Origin: Planctomycetota bacterium
GTDB lineage: Bacteria > Planctomycetota > UBA1135 > UBA2386
Assembly: GCA_020638655.1 (NCBI GenBank)
Contig: JACKIC010000002.1
Coordinates: 186,001-250,000, forward strand
Direction: 5' to 3'
DNA length: 64,000 nucleotides
This document shows, one piece after another, positions 9,604 through 17,547 of the stretch (position 1 is its first letter; each line of letters begins with the position of its first letter). The notes below the pieces were generated by a model that saw only the letters and a list, made by a program, of their open reading frames with translations, was not told the DNA's origin and did not search any database. A program made the position numbers and the translations under genes.

Positions 9604-10725
9604 ATGCGCGTGCGCGAGGTGCTGGCGGTGATGGCGATGGCGGTGGCCCTGGGCTGCGCGCTGCCGGCGCCGGTCGATGTGCCGGCGCCGTCGATCGCAT
9701 TGCGCGACCAGGGCCGCGCCCGGGCTCACGCCCTCGGCATCCACATCGGCGCGCTGCCGGCCGGTGTCCACGACGCGATCACCGACGTGCCCGGCGTCGC
9801 GGTCGGGCACGCCACGCTGCACGAAGGCGAGCGGCTGCACACCGGCGTCACCGTGATCCTGCCGCACGGCCCCGGCAGCAACCCGTTCCGCGATCGCTGC
9901 AACGCGGCGGTGGTGGTGCAGAACGGGTTCGGCAAGCTGATCGGCAGCACCCAGGTGAACGAGCTCGGCGAGCTCGAGGCGCCGATCGCGCTGTGCGGCA
10001 CGCTCAACGTGTTCCGCGTCGCCGACGGCCTGCTCGACTGGCTGCTCACGCTGCCGGGCAACGAGGACGTGCGCTCGGCCAACGTCGTCGTCGGCGAGAC
10101 CAACGACGGCCGGCTGTCGGACATCCGCAGCCGGCCGCTCGGCAGCGAGCACGTGCGCGCGGCGATCGCGGCGGCGACGACGGGGGAGGTCCCGGTGGGC
10201 GCGGTCGGTGCCGGCGCCGGCACGGTCGCGTTCGGCTGGAAGGGCGGCATCGGCACGGCCTCGCGCGTGGTCGACGGCCACACGGTCGGCGTGCTGGTGC
10301 AGAGCAACTTCGGCGGCCGGCTGGTGATCGCCGGTGTGCCGGTTCACGAACAGCTGCGCCCCGAGGACCACGGCGCCGCCGATCGCGACGGCTCGTGCAT
10401 GATCGTGATCGCCACCGACGCGCCGCTCGACGCCGCGGCGTTGCGGCGGCTCGCGGCCCGCGCCTTCGCCGGCATGGCGCGTTGCGGCGCATCGTTCTCG
10501 AACGGCAGCGGCGACTACGCGATCGCGTTCTCGACGGCCGCCCGCGACGCGACTTGGCGGCGCGGCGACGCGCTCTCGCCGCTGTTCGTGGCCGTCGCCG
10601 ACGCCACCGAGCAGGCGATCGTCGACTCGCTGTGCGCGGCGCAGACCACGACCGGCATGGGGCGCACCGTGCCGGCGCTGCCGCTGCAGCCCCTGCGCGA
10701 AGTGCTCGCCTCGAGGGCGCGATGA
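9604..10725 (+). CDS. P1-family (DmpA-like) aminopeptidase, predicted lipoprotein
   Basis: 373-residue member of the S58/P1 family (L-aminopeptidase/D-esterase DmpA). These enzymes self-cleave before a serine that then becomes the N-terminal nucleophile. Here the cleavage site is the glycine-serine in DRDGSCM, with S264 as nucleophile. Family blocks ITDVPGVAVGHAT, RCNAAVVVQNGFGKLIGS and FGWKGGIGTASRVV are all present. An N-terminal hydrophobic stretch ending in VALGC looks like a lipobox, so the enzyme is probably exported and lipid-anchored. That is unusual for a family often found in the cytosol. The stop overlaps the ATG of the next gene (ATGA), which implies translational coupling. Confidence 0.88.
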   Translation: MRVREVLAVMAMAVALGCALPAPVDVPAPSIALRDQGRARAHALGIHIGALPAGVHDAITDVPGVAVGHATLHEGERLHTGVTVILPHGPGSNPFRDRCNAAVVVQNGFGKLIGSTQVNELGELEAPIALCGTLNVFRVADGLLDWLLTLPGNEDVRSANVVVGETNDGRLSDIRSRPLGSEHVRAAIAAATTGEVPVGAVGAGAGTVAFGWKGGIGTASRVVDGHTVGVLVQSNFGGRLVIAGVPVHEQLRPEDHGAADRDGSCMIVIATDAPLDAAALRRLAARAFAGMARCGASFSNGSGDYAIAFSTAARDATWRRGDALSPLFVAVADATEQAIVDSLCAAQTTTGMGRTVPALPLQPLREVLASRAR

Positions 10726-11210
10726 GGAGGCCGAAGCCGCCGCTGCCCGAGCCGCCGGCGCTGCGCGCGGTCGTGCTCGACGGCGCCAACGTGATCGCCA
10801 GCGGCAGCCGCCGCGCGATCGAGCGGCTCGACCTCGCCACCGCCTGGTGCGCGGCGTGGCGCCCGGACCTGCCGGTGATGGTGTTCGTCGACTGGGCCAC
10901 CGCGCGGCGCTGCGTGCCGGCGCAGCAGGACGTGCTGCGCGCGCGCTGCGTCGACGTCACGCCGGGCCGGCCGCGCTACGCGGTGGTGCCGCGCGAGGAG
11001 TTCGCCGACGAGCACGTGTTGCAGTTCGCGCGCGAGCACGGCGCGCTGGTGCTCAGCAACGACCGCTTCTTCGACTACGAGGAGCTGCGCACCGGCGTGA
11101 TCACGCTGCAGTTCACGCTCGCGGGCGAGCACTTCGCACCGCACGAGGAAGCGACGTGGTTCCGGCCGAGCGGCGGGGCGCAGCGCGTGCCGCTCGCCGA
11201 GCTGGCCTGA
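10722..11210 (+). CDS. NYN/PIN-like ribonuclease domain protein (Zc3h12a-type)
   Basis: 162-residue protein that looks like the bacterial form of the Zc3h12a-type NYN (PIN-like) ribonuclease. It has an early acidic motif VVLDGANV at about residues 17-24, a central FVDWATARR with another aspartate, and LSNDRFFDY at about 109-117. These acidic residues usually coordinate the metal in this fold. No zinc finger or other domain is fused to it. It overlaps the upstream aminopeptidase gene by four bases, so the two are almost certainly made from one mRNA. Its RNA target is unknown. A small cytosolic RNase coupled to an exported peptidase is an odd pairing. Confidence 0.72.
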   Translation: MRRPKPPLPEPPALRAVVLDGANVIASGSRRAIERLDLATAWCAAWRPDLPVMVFVDWATARRCVPAQQDVLRARCVDVTPGRPRYAVVPREEFADEHVLQFAREHGALVLSNDRFFDYEELRTGVITLQFTLAGEHFAPHEEATWFRPSGGAQRVPLAELA

Positions 11211-11222
11211 CGAACGAGCGCC

Positions 11223-12419
11223 TCAGGCGGTCGCGGCCGTCGCCTCGCGGCGGCGCAGCGTCCAGAACCAGAGCGACGCCAGCGCGCCCACCGCGCCGCA
11301 CGACCACCACAGGGCGGAGCTGCCGAAGGTGTCGTAGGTCCACCCGCCCAGCGGCGGCGCCAGGATCAGCGCGAGGCAGAAGGTCATGCCGTAGGCGCCG
11401 TTGTAGGCGCCGCGCAGGTGGGCGGGCGCGTGGTCGTTGAGGTGCGAGCCCAGCAGCGGCATCTGCAGCAGCTCGCCGACGGCGACGACGAGCATGGCGA
11501 GGGCCAGCGCGCCCCAGCCGAGCGGCAGCAGCATGCAAAGGTAGCCGACGCCGACGACGAGGGAGCCGAGGGCGATCAGGGGCAGCGCGCGCTTCTTCAT
11601 CAGCGCGTGCACGAGCGGCATCTCGAACAGCGTGATCACGATCGGGTTGATGGCGAGGAACCAGCCCACCTCGCTCTTGCTGTAGCCGGCGTCCTCGAGC
11701 ACGCGCGAACCGGTCGTGAAGTACTGCATGAACGCCACGAGCACGATGAGGTTGGCACCCATCAACCCGAGGAAGTAGCGGTCCTTGAATGGGCGCAGCG
11801 GCAGGAAGCCGGTGTCCTGGTGGGGCGGCGGCGCAGGGTTCCAGCCGCCCAGCCGGGTGCCGAGCCAGATCGCGGCGAGGCCGCAGGTCAGGCCGTCGGC
11901 GACGAACATCAGCGAGAAGTCGACCGTGACGAGGTAGCCGCCGATCGTCGGGCCGAACGCCCAGCCGGCGTTGACGGCCAGGCGGTTGAGCGAGAGCGCC
12001 TTGCGGCGCAGGTGGGGCTCGGCGCTGATCGCGGCGGCGGTGACGGCGCCGGGGCGGAACGCGTCGTTGACGACGCCGAGCACGAACACCGCCGCGGCCA
12101 GGGCCAGCGGCTGGGTGATGGTGCTCATCAGCAGCATCCACACCGACGCGGCGCCCAGGGTCACGACCTGCACGCGCACCGGGCCCAGGCGGTCGGCGAG
12201 CCAGCCGCCGAGCCAGCTACCGAGGAACGCGCCGGCGCCGTAGAGGCCGACGACGGCGCCGGCTTCGGTCGGTGTGTAGCCGAAGCGGTCCTTGAGGTAG
12301 AGGCCCAGGAACGGCACGACCATCGAGCCGGCGCGGTTGAGGAAGCCGGCGATGGCCAGCAGCCAGGTGCGCGCGGGCAGGCCCGAGAAGGCGTCCCGGT
12401 AGAGGCGGATGACGTTCAT
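11223..12419 (-). CDS. Major facilitator superfamily transporter
   Basis: 398-residue polytopic protein with about twelve hydrophobic helices. An MFS motif-A-like loop GGWLADRLGPVRVQ follows the second helix. The protein is most like drug- or multisubstrate-efflux members; no substrate-specific residue can be named. It is the last gene of a minus-strand run that starts with a membrane-fusion adaptor, an ATPase and two FtsX-type permeases, and begins only 11 bases after the last permease. This suggests coexpression of a primary and a secondary exporter. The downstream neighbour is convergent. Confidence 0.85.
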   Translation of the reverse strand: MNVIRLYRDAFSGLPARTWLLAIAGFLNRAGSMVVPFLGLYLKDRFGYTPTEAGAVVGLYGAGAFLGSWLGGWLADRLGPVRVQVVTLGAASVWMLLMSTITQPLALAAAVFVLGVVNDAFRPGAVTAAAISAEPHLRRKALSLNRLAVNAGWAFGPTIGGYLVTVDFSLMFVADGLTCGLAAIWLGTRLGGWNPAPPPHQDTGFLPLRPFKDRYFLGLMGANLIVLVAFMQYFTTGSRVLEDAGYSKSEVGWFLAINPIVITLFEMPLVHALMKKRALPLIALGSLVVGVGYLCMLLPLGWGALALAMLVVAVGELLQMPLLGSHLNDHAPAHLRGAYNGAYGMTFCLALILAPPLGGWTYDTFGSSALWWSCGAVGALASLWFWTLRRREATAATA

Positions 12420-12429
12420 GCGGGCGGCG

Positions 12430-13596
12430 TCAGCCGCGGCGCAGCGCCTGGGTCGGTGTCATCCGGGCGGCGCGCAGCGCCGGGAACATGCCGCCGACGA
12501 GGCCCAGCGCCGCGGCGAAGACGATCGCGGTGACCATCACCCGCGGCGTGGTGCGGAACGCGAACGTGACCTCCGAGAAGGTCTGGTTCATCGTGCCGGT
12601 CTCGGCGCCCTGGAACGGCAGCACCAACAGGCAGCCGACCACGCCGCCGAGCACGCCGAGCAGCACCGCCTCGAACAGGAACGCCGCGAAGATCGCGAAC
12701 GGCCGATAGCCGATCGCCTTGAGGATGCCGATCTCGTGGGTGCGCGCGCCGATCGCGGACAACATCGAGTTGGTGCCGGTGAACACCGCCGCGATGCCCA
12801 TGATCACGGCGAGGAACCCGCCGAGGATCGAGAACCTCTGGGACAGCTGCTGCGTCTGGCTGTTCAGGTAGGCGCGTTCGGTCTTCACCTGCGGCTGCAC
12901 GCGCAGGTCGTCGGTGTAGCGGGCCTCGATCGCGGCGACGTCGGCGCCGGGCGTGAGCTTGGCGAGCACGCGGCTGCGCACCGGCCGTTCGAGGGCTTCG
13001 CCGAGGCGATCGAGGTCGCCCCAGATCTCGCTCTCGTAGCCGCCCTTGCCTTCGAAGACGCCGACGATGGTGAACCGCGCGGTGTTGATGCGCAGGGTGT
13101 CGCCGACGTTGCAGTTGGCGATGCGGCCGATCAGGCCCCTGCCGACGATCAGCTCGTCCTGGCCGGGCTTGAAGTTCTCGCCCTGCACGACGCGGATGTC
13201 GTCGCCGTGGATCGCGAACGTCTGCGGCTGCACGCCGCGGATCGAGACGTTGGTCTCGCCGCCGTCGAACTTGCGCAGGCGCACGGCCAGGAACAGCTCG
13301 GCGCTGGCCAGCGGCTGGCCGGCGTCGTCGCGCGCGATCTCGGGGATCTCCTTGGTCAGGATCTCGCACTGCTCGAGCGTGATGCCGGACTCGCCCTCGG
13401 AGGTCGCGCTCTTGCGCAGGAACACGGCGAGGTCGTCGCGGCCGCGCTCGGAGAACAGGTTCACGAAGCCCTGCTGCAGGGACAGCATGCCGGCGAGCAC
13501 GGCGACGGTGGCGCCGATCGCGCAGACGGTCAGCAGCGTCGAGGAGCTGCGCACGAACAGGCTGCGCAGGTTGTAACGCAGTGGGACGAGGGCCAT
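12430..13596 (-). CDS. ABC transporter permease (MacB/FtsX type), second of two
   Basis: 388-residue permease with one N-terminal transmembrane helix (STLLTVCAIGATVAVLAGM, about residues 18-36). A periplasmic MacB-core-like domain with GxxxxIRGVxP-style blocks follows, and then three C-terminal helices carrying the FtsX signature SAIGARTHEIGILKAIG. The terminal motif ALRAARMTPTQALRRG is typical of the family. MacB/FtsX-type permeases do not move substrate through the membrane but transmit ATP-driven motion to periplasmic partners. Its ATG overlaps the stop of the preceding permease gene (ATGA), which implies a heterodimer made in equal amounts. Confidence 0.9.
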   Translation of the reverse strand: MALVPLRYNLRSLFVRSSSTLLTVCAIGATVAVLAGMLSLQQGFVNLFSERGRDDLAVFLRKSATSEGESGITLEQCEILTKEIPEIARDDAGQPLASAELFLAVRLRKFDGGETNVSIRGVQPQTFAIHGDDIRVVQGENFKPGQDELIVGRGLIGRIANCNVGDTLRINTARFTIVGVFEGKGGYESEIWGDLDRLGEALERPVRSRVLAKLTPGADVAAIEARYTDDLRVQPQVKTERAYLNSQTQQLSQRFSILGGFLAVIMGIAAVFTGTNSMLSAIGARTHEIGILKAIGYRPFAIFAAFLFEAVLLGVLGGVVGCLLVLPFQGAETGTMNQTFSEVTFAFRTTPRVMVTAIVFAAALGLVGGMFPALRAARMTPTQALRRG

Positions 13597-14765
13597 CAGC
13601 CGACCTCCCGCAGGGCGGCGACCGTGGTCAGCCGCGCGGCGCGCAGGCCCGGCACGAGGCCCGAGATCAGCCCGACCGCGAGCGCCAGGCCGGCGCCGAG
13701 CAGCAGGGTGCCGCGGTCGAAGCCGAAGCCGGGGATGAAGGACGCGGTCGCAGCCGCGAACGGACCTTCGAGCACGACGCCGAGCAGCAGCCCGAGCGCC
13801 GCGCCCAGGCCGCAGACCAGCAGCGACTCGGCGATCAGCAGCAGCGCGGTGGTGCGGTCGGTGAAGCCGAGCGCCTTGAGCACGCCGAGGTCGCGGGTGC
13901 GTTCGCGGCCGGCCATGATCATGGTGTTGAGCACGGCGAAGAAGATCGCGAACAGCACGGCGCCGCCGACCATCTGCAGCAGCGACGGCACGTCGCCGAG
14001 CATCGACACGAACTGGCGGTTGAACTCCGCCTCGGTGGTCGTCTGCACGCGCTGCGGCCCGTTTTCGAACAGCGCATCGACGGCCTGTTGCACGCCGATC
14101 GGGTCGGTGCCGGGCGCGATGCGCAGCATGTAGACGCCGACGCCCTGGGGGCCGATCGCTCCGCCGGTCTCCAGCGACTCGTGCAGGTAGTCGAAGTGGA
14201 ACCACATCGTCTGCTGATCGATCGAGGCGGAGCTGCTGCGGTAGACCGCGGCGACGTCGAACTGCCACGGCTGGCCGTCGGTGCGCGTGAAGATCGTGCC
14301 CGTGATCGGCACGGTGTCGCCGACCTTCCAGCCGTACTTGTCGGCGAGGTCCGCGCCGACGACGCAGGCGGTGCGGCGCTTGCGGAACTCGTCGTAGTCG
14401 CCGTCGACGATCGACATCTCGGGGTAACTCGGCAGGAAGGTCTCGGGGTCGATGCCGAACTGCGCGAAGAAGCCGCCCTTGTCCTGTTCGTACCGGCCGC
14501 CGAACCACTGCCACTTGCAGATCGCCTCGACGCCGGGCACCGGCGCCATCTTCTGCTGGTAGGAGAGCGGCAGGTCGACGAACAGGCTGACCGCGGACTG
14601 CACCAGCAGGCGGTTGGAGGCGGCTGCGCTCAGCGTGCGCGTCAGGCCGGACGTGACCGCGTGCAGCATGCAGATCAGGAACACCGCGACGGCGACCGAC
14701 GCGATCGTGAGCAGCGACCGGATCGGGTGCCCGGTGACGTTGCGCCAGAGCAGCTTGAAGGGCAT
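13596..14765 (-). CDS. ABC transporter permease (MacB/FtsX type), first of two
   Basis: 389-residue permease of the same type as its downstream neighbour: an N-terminal helix (SLLTIASVAVAVFLICMLHAV), a periplasmic domain, and a three-helix FtsX block with AGRERTRDLGVLKALGF. The C terminus LVPGLRAARLTTVAALREVG is the usual family end. It lies four bases downstream of the ATPase gene and overlaps the following permease gene by one base. Together they most likely form the heterodimeric membrane part of a single exporter that is energised by the ATPase at 14769-15485. Confidence 0.9.
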   Translation of the reverse strand: MPFKLLWRNVTGHPIRSLLTIASVAVAVFLICMLHAVTSGLTRTLSAAASNRLLVQSAVSLFVDLPLSYQQKMAPVPGVEAICKWQWFGGRYEQDKGGFFAQFGIDPETFLPSYPEMSIVDGDYDEFRKRRTACVVGADLADKYGWKVGDTVPITGTIFTRTDGQPWQFDVAAVYRSSSASIDQQTMWFHFDYLHESLETGGAIGPQGVGVYMLRIAPGTDPIGVQQAVDALFENGPQRVQTTTEAEFNRQFVSMLGDVPSLLQMVGGAVLFAIFFAVLNTMIMAGRERTRDLGVLKALGFTDRTTALLLIAESLLVCGLGAALGLLLGVVLEGPFAAATASFIPGFGFDRGTLLLGAGLALAVGLISGLVPGLRAARLTTVAALREVG

Positions 14766-14768
14766 CGC

Positions 14769-15485
14769 TCAGCTCCTCGCGCCGGCGCCGGAAGCCGTGC
14801 GGTTGTCGTCGATGCGGCCCAGCTTGCCCTTGTCGAGGTGGATCACCTTGTCGGCGTAGGTCGCGGCCTGCGGGTCGTGGGTGACCATCAGGATGGTCTT
14901 GCCGAGCTCGCGGTTGAGGCGCTGCAGCAGCTCGAGGACCTGGTCGGCGGTGCTGCGGTCGAGGTCGCCGGTCGGCTCGTCGGCGAGCAGGATCTGCGGG
15001 TCGGTGGCGATCGCGCGCGCGATCGCGACGCGCTGCTCCTGACCGCCCGACAGTTCGCGCGGCTTGTGGTCCATGCGGTCGGCGAGGCCGACCAGCTCGA
15101 GCGCGCGCTCCGCCTGCGCGCGGCGCTGCGCGCGCGACAGCGGCGCCAGCAGCAGCGGCAGCTCGACGTTCTCGCGGGCGCTCAGCACCGGCAGCAGGTT
15201 GAAGCCCTGGAACACGAAGCCGACGTTCTCGGCGCGCCACTGCGCCAGCGCCGAGCCGTCGAGCGCGGCGAGGTCGTCGGCGCCGACCATCAGCTTGCCG
15301 GAGTCGGCGTGGTCGAGGCCGCCCACCAGGTTGAGCAGCGTGGTCTTGCCCGAGCCCGACGGGCCCATCAGCGCGTAGAAGGTGCTGGCGTCCATCGCCA
15401 GGTCGAGCTCGTCGAGCACGCGCAGCGTCTCACCGGCGCGGTGGTAGGTCTTGGTGACGGAGTGGAGTTGGATCGCGACGGCCAT
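14769..15485 (-). CDS. ABC transporter ATPase (LolD/MacB type)
   Basis: 238-residue nucleotide-binding subunit. All ABC motifs are intact: Walker A GPSGSGKTT (about residues 40-48), Q-loop VFQGFNLLP, signature LSGGQEQRVAIARA, Walker B ILLADEPTGDLD and switch histidine in VTHD. The protein is of the LolD/MacB/FtsE class that partners FtsX-type permeases. The ATG at 15485 gives the usual family N terminus AVAIQLHSVTKTY; the open frame extends upstream but has no family similarity. It sits between the adaptor gene and the two permease genes. Confidence 0.93.
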   Translation of the reverse strand: MAVAIQLHSVTKTYHRAGETLRVLDELDLAMDASTFYALMGPSGSGKTTLLNLVGGLDHADSGKLMVGADDLAALDGSALAQWRAENVGFVFQGFNLLPVLSARENVELPLLLAPLSRAQRRAQAERALELVGLADRMDHKPRELSGGQEQRVAIARAIATDPQILLADEPTGDLDRSTADQVLELLQRLNRELGKTILMVTHDPQAATYADKVIHLDKGKLGRIDDNRTASGAGARS

Positions 15486-15575
15486 GGCGAGGGTCCTGCG
15501 GACGGGCGCGGAGTTGCGGTGCGGCTGTGGGCGAGGGGCGAGCAGTCTCGCGGCGCGCGGCTGCCGGCGCAACTG

Positions 15576-17003
15576 CTACGGCGCGCCGAGGCGGACCCGG
15601 TCGCCGCTGCGCAGGCTGACTGGCGGGTCGAGCACGATGCGTTGCCCGGCGCGCAGCCCGCTGTCGATCGCCACGCGGCCGCTCCTGCGCTCGCCGGCGG
15701 CGACGGCCGCGAACGTGGCGACGTCGCGCTCGAGCACGAACGCGCCGGTCTGGCCCTCGATCGTGACCACGGCCGACTCGGGCACGAACACGCGCGCCCG
15801 CGGCGCGCTGGCCTCGACGACGTCGTCCTGCTCCCTGCCCTGGCGGAAGACGATGCGCACGCCCATCTCCGGGCGCAGCCGCTGGTCGCGCTGCGCCAGC
15901 CGCACGCGCACCTCGACCGTGGCCTTCTGCCGGTCGGCGGTGGGCCAGATGCGATCGACGGTGCCCGCCAGCCGGTCGTCGGGAAACGCGTCGAGGAACA
16001 CGTCGGCGGGGGCGCCGACCTGCACCGAGGCCAGGGTCGTCTCGGGCACGTTGGCCTGCACCTCGAGCGAGTCGAAGTCGACCATCGTGCAGACCGCGCC
16101 GCGGGCGTTGCTGCCGCCCTGCGAGTTGGGGGACACCACCTCGCCGACCTCCGCGTCCTTGAGCACGACGATGCCGGCGAACGGCGCGCGCACGTTGGTC
16201 TTGTCCAGGGTCGTCTGGGCCTGGTCGCGCGACGCCGCGGCGGCCAGCTCCTGGGCCCGGGCCACCTGCAGATCCGCCTCGGCCACCGCCTGGCGCTGCG
16301 CGGCGCTCTCCTTGGCTCGCCTGCTGGTGGCCACCGCAGCCTGCATCGCGGCGACACGCGCCTCGGCCGCCGCGAGGTCGCTCTGCGCGCGGGTCACGTC
16401 GCGCTGCGAGCCGGCGCCCTCGCGCAGCAGGCCGGTGGTGCGCTGCAGCTCGCTGTCGGCCCAGTCGCGGTTGGCTTCGGCCTCGGTGAGCTGCGCGGTG
16501 GCGGTGTCGACCATCGACGCGGCCTCGGCCGCGCTCGCGGCCGCGGCGGCGGCGTTGGCCTGGCTGCGCTGCACGTTGGCGGCGGCGACGGCGACGTCGG
16601 CGACGGCGCGCTGCAGCGCGGCCGCGTATTCGTCGGCGTAGAGCCGCGCCACGATCTCACCCTTCTCGACCACCGAACCCTCGCGCACCCGCATCTCGAC
16701 GATGCGTCCGGGCACGTCGCTCGACAGCGCCGCGCGGCGGGCCGCGACCACGTAGCCGTTGGCCGCGGTGCCGCGCGATGCGGCGGCCGCGGCGGGGGCC
16801 GCGTCGGTCACGAGATAGGCCTGCACCTGCGGCAGGCGCAGGCGGTCGCTGATGCCCTGCAGCTGCGGCCACAGCAGCCAGGCGGCGACGGCGAGCGCGC
16901 CGAGTCCCGCGAGGCGCAACGGCCATGGGCTGCGCCTGCGGCTGGTGCCGGGGCGGGAGGTGGCGGGCTGGCCACGGTCGATCTTGAGGCTCTGCAGGTC
17001 CAA
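15576..17003 (-). CDS. Periplasmic adaptor (HlyD/MacA-like membrane fusion protein)
   Basis: About 475 residues: a single membrane anchor near the N terminus (PLRLAGLGALAVAAWLLW), then a biotinyl-lipoyl half-motif (SSDVPGRIVEMRVREGSVVEKGEIVARL). A long alanine-rich coiled-coil hairpin spans about residues 140-260. It is followed by the second lipoyl half (TNVRAPFAGIVVLKDAEVGE), a beta-barrel and a membrane-proximal domain. Such adaptors bridge inner-membrane ABC exporters to an outer-membrane channel; no channel gene is nearby. The start is uncertain. TTG at 17003 is preferred because the only nearby ATG (17090) would overlap the divergent stress-protein gene's start codon, and because a TATACC box lies upstream at about 17036-17041. 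First gene of the five-gene exporter operon. Confidence 0.85.
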   Translation of the reverse strand: MDLQSLKIDRGQPATSRPGTSRRRSPWPLRLAGLGALAVAAWLLWPQLQGISDRLRLPQVQAYLVTDAAPAAAAASRGTAANGYVVAARRAALSSDVPGRIVEMRVREGSVVEKGEIVARLYADEYAAALQRAVADVAVAAANVQRSQANAAAAAASAAEAASMVDTATAQLTEAEANRDWADSELQRTTGLLREGAGSQRDVTRAQSDLAAAEARVAAMQAAVATSRRAKESAAQRQAVAEADLQVARAQELAAAASRDQAQTTLDKTNVRAPFAGIVVLKDAEVGEVVSPNSQGGSNARGAVCTMVDFDSLEVQANVPETTLASVQVGAPADVFLDAFPDDRLAGTVDRIWPTADRQKATVEVRVRLAQRDQRLRPEMGVRIVFRQGREQDDVVEASAPRARVFVPESAVVTIEGQTGAFVLERDVATFAAVAAGERRSGRVAIDSGLRAGQRIVLDPPVSLRSGDRVRLGAP

Positions 17004-17088
17004 GGTGGGTGACGGGCGGGATCGCGGAGCTGTTGGTATAGCGAACGCGGCCTCGAAAAGCCGGGGCCGCCGCGTATCGTCGCGGCTC

Positions 17089-17547
17089 ATGCCCGCTACC
17101 GTCGTGCGCCGCGTCCTCGCGCCGGTCGAACTGGTCGACACCAGCAAGCCCGATCTGAGCTACGCGATCGGCCTGTGTGCGCAGCTGCGTGCCGAGCTGA
17201 TCCTGCTGGCCGTGATCGACACGCCGTCGACGGTGGCGCTGGTCGGCCGCCACCGCGCGCTCGCCGGGGGCCGCGGCGACTTCGACAAGCTGCTGCTCGA
17301 AGAGGTGCAGACGATCCTGCAGCGGCTCGTCGACACGGCCGCCGGGCTCGGCGTCAAGGCGCTCGGCCACGTCACCTTCGACGAGGAGGTCGAGGAGCAG
17401 ATCCTCAAGGAGGCGTTGGTGCAGAAGGTCGACCTGATCGTGATCCGTTCCGCCGGGCGCGCCGGAATCATGAAGGCGTTGCTCGGCAGCACCGCCGGCG
17501 AGATCCTCAAGGCCGCGCCGTGCCCGGTGCTGGTGGCGCGCGCTTGA
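17089..17547 (+). CDS. Universal stress protein, UspA family
   Basis: 152-residue single-domain UspA protein. The N-terminal strand VVRRVLAPVELVD and the C-terminal ATP-binding-type loop SAGRAGIMKALLGSTAGEIL (G-x2-G then GS/T) fit the nucleotide-binding branch of the family. UspA proteins modulate survival under stress; partners vary. The gene is divergent from the exporter operon. Its stop codon overlaps the likely TTG start of the Lon-like protease gene, so the two are probably translationally coupled. The start ATG is at the beginning of the first strand and needs no adjustment. Confidence 0.87.
   Translation: MPATVVRRVLAPVELVDTSKPDLSYAIGLCAQLRAELILLAVIDTPSTVALVGRHRALAGGRGDFDKLLLEEVQTILQRLVDTAAGLGVKALGHVTFDEEVEEQILKEALVQKVDLIVIRSAGRAGIMKALLGSTAGEILKAAPCPVLVARA

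Noticed and set aside
13581..17012. An 1143-codon plus-strand frame across the exporter operon
   Set aside because: It lies antisense to three well-recognised exporter proteins and has only low-complexity residues. It is a shadow of codon bias.
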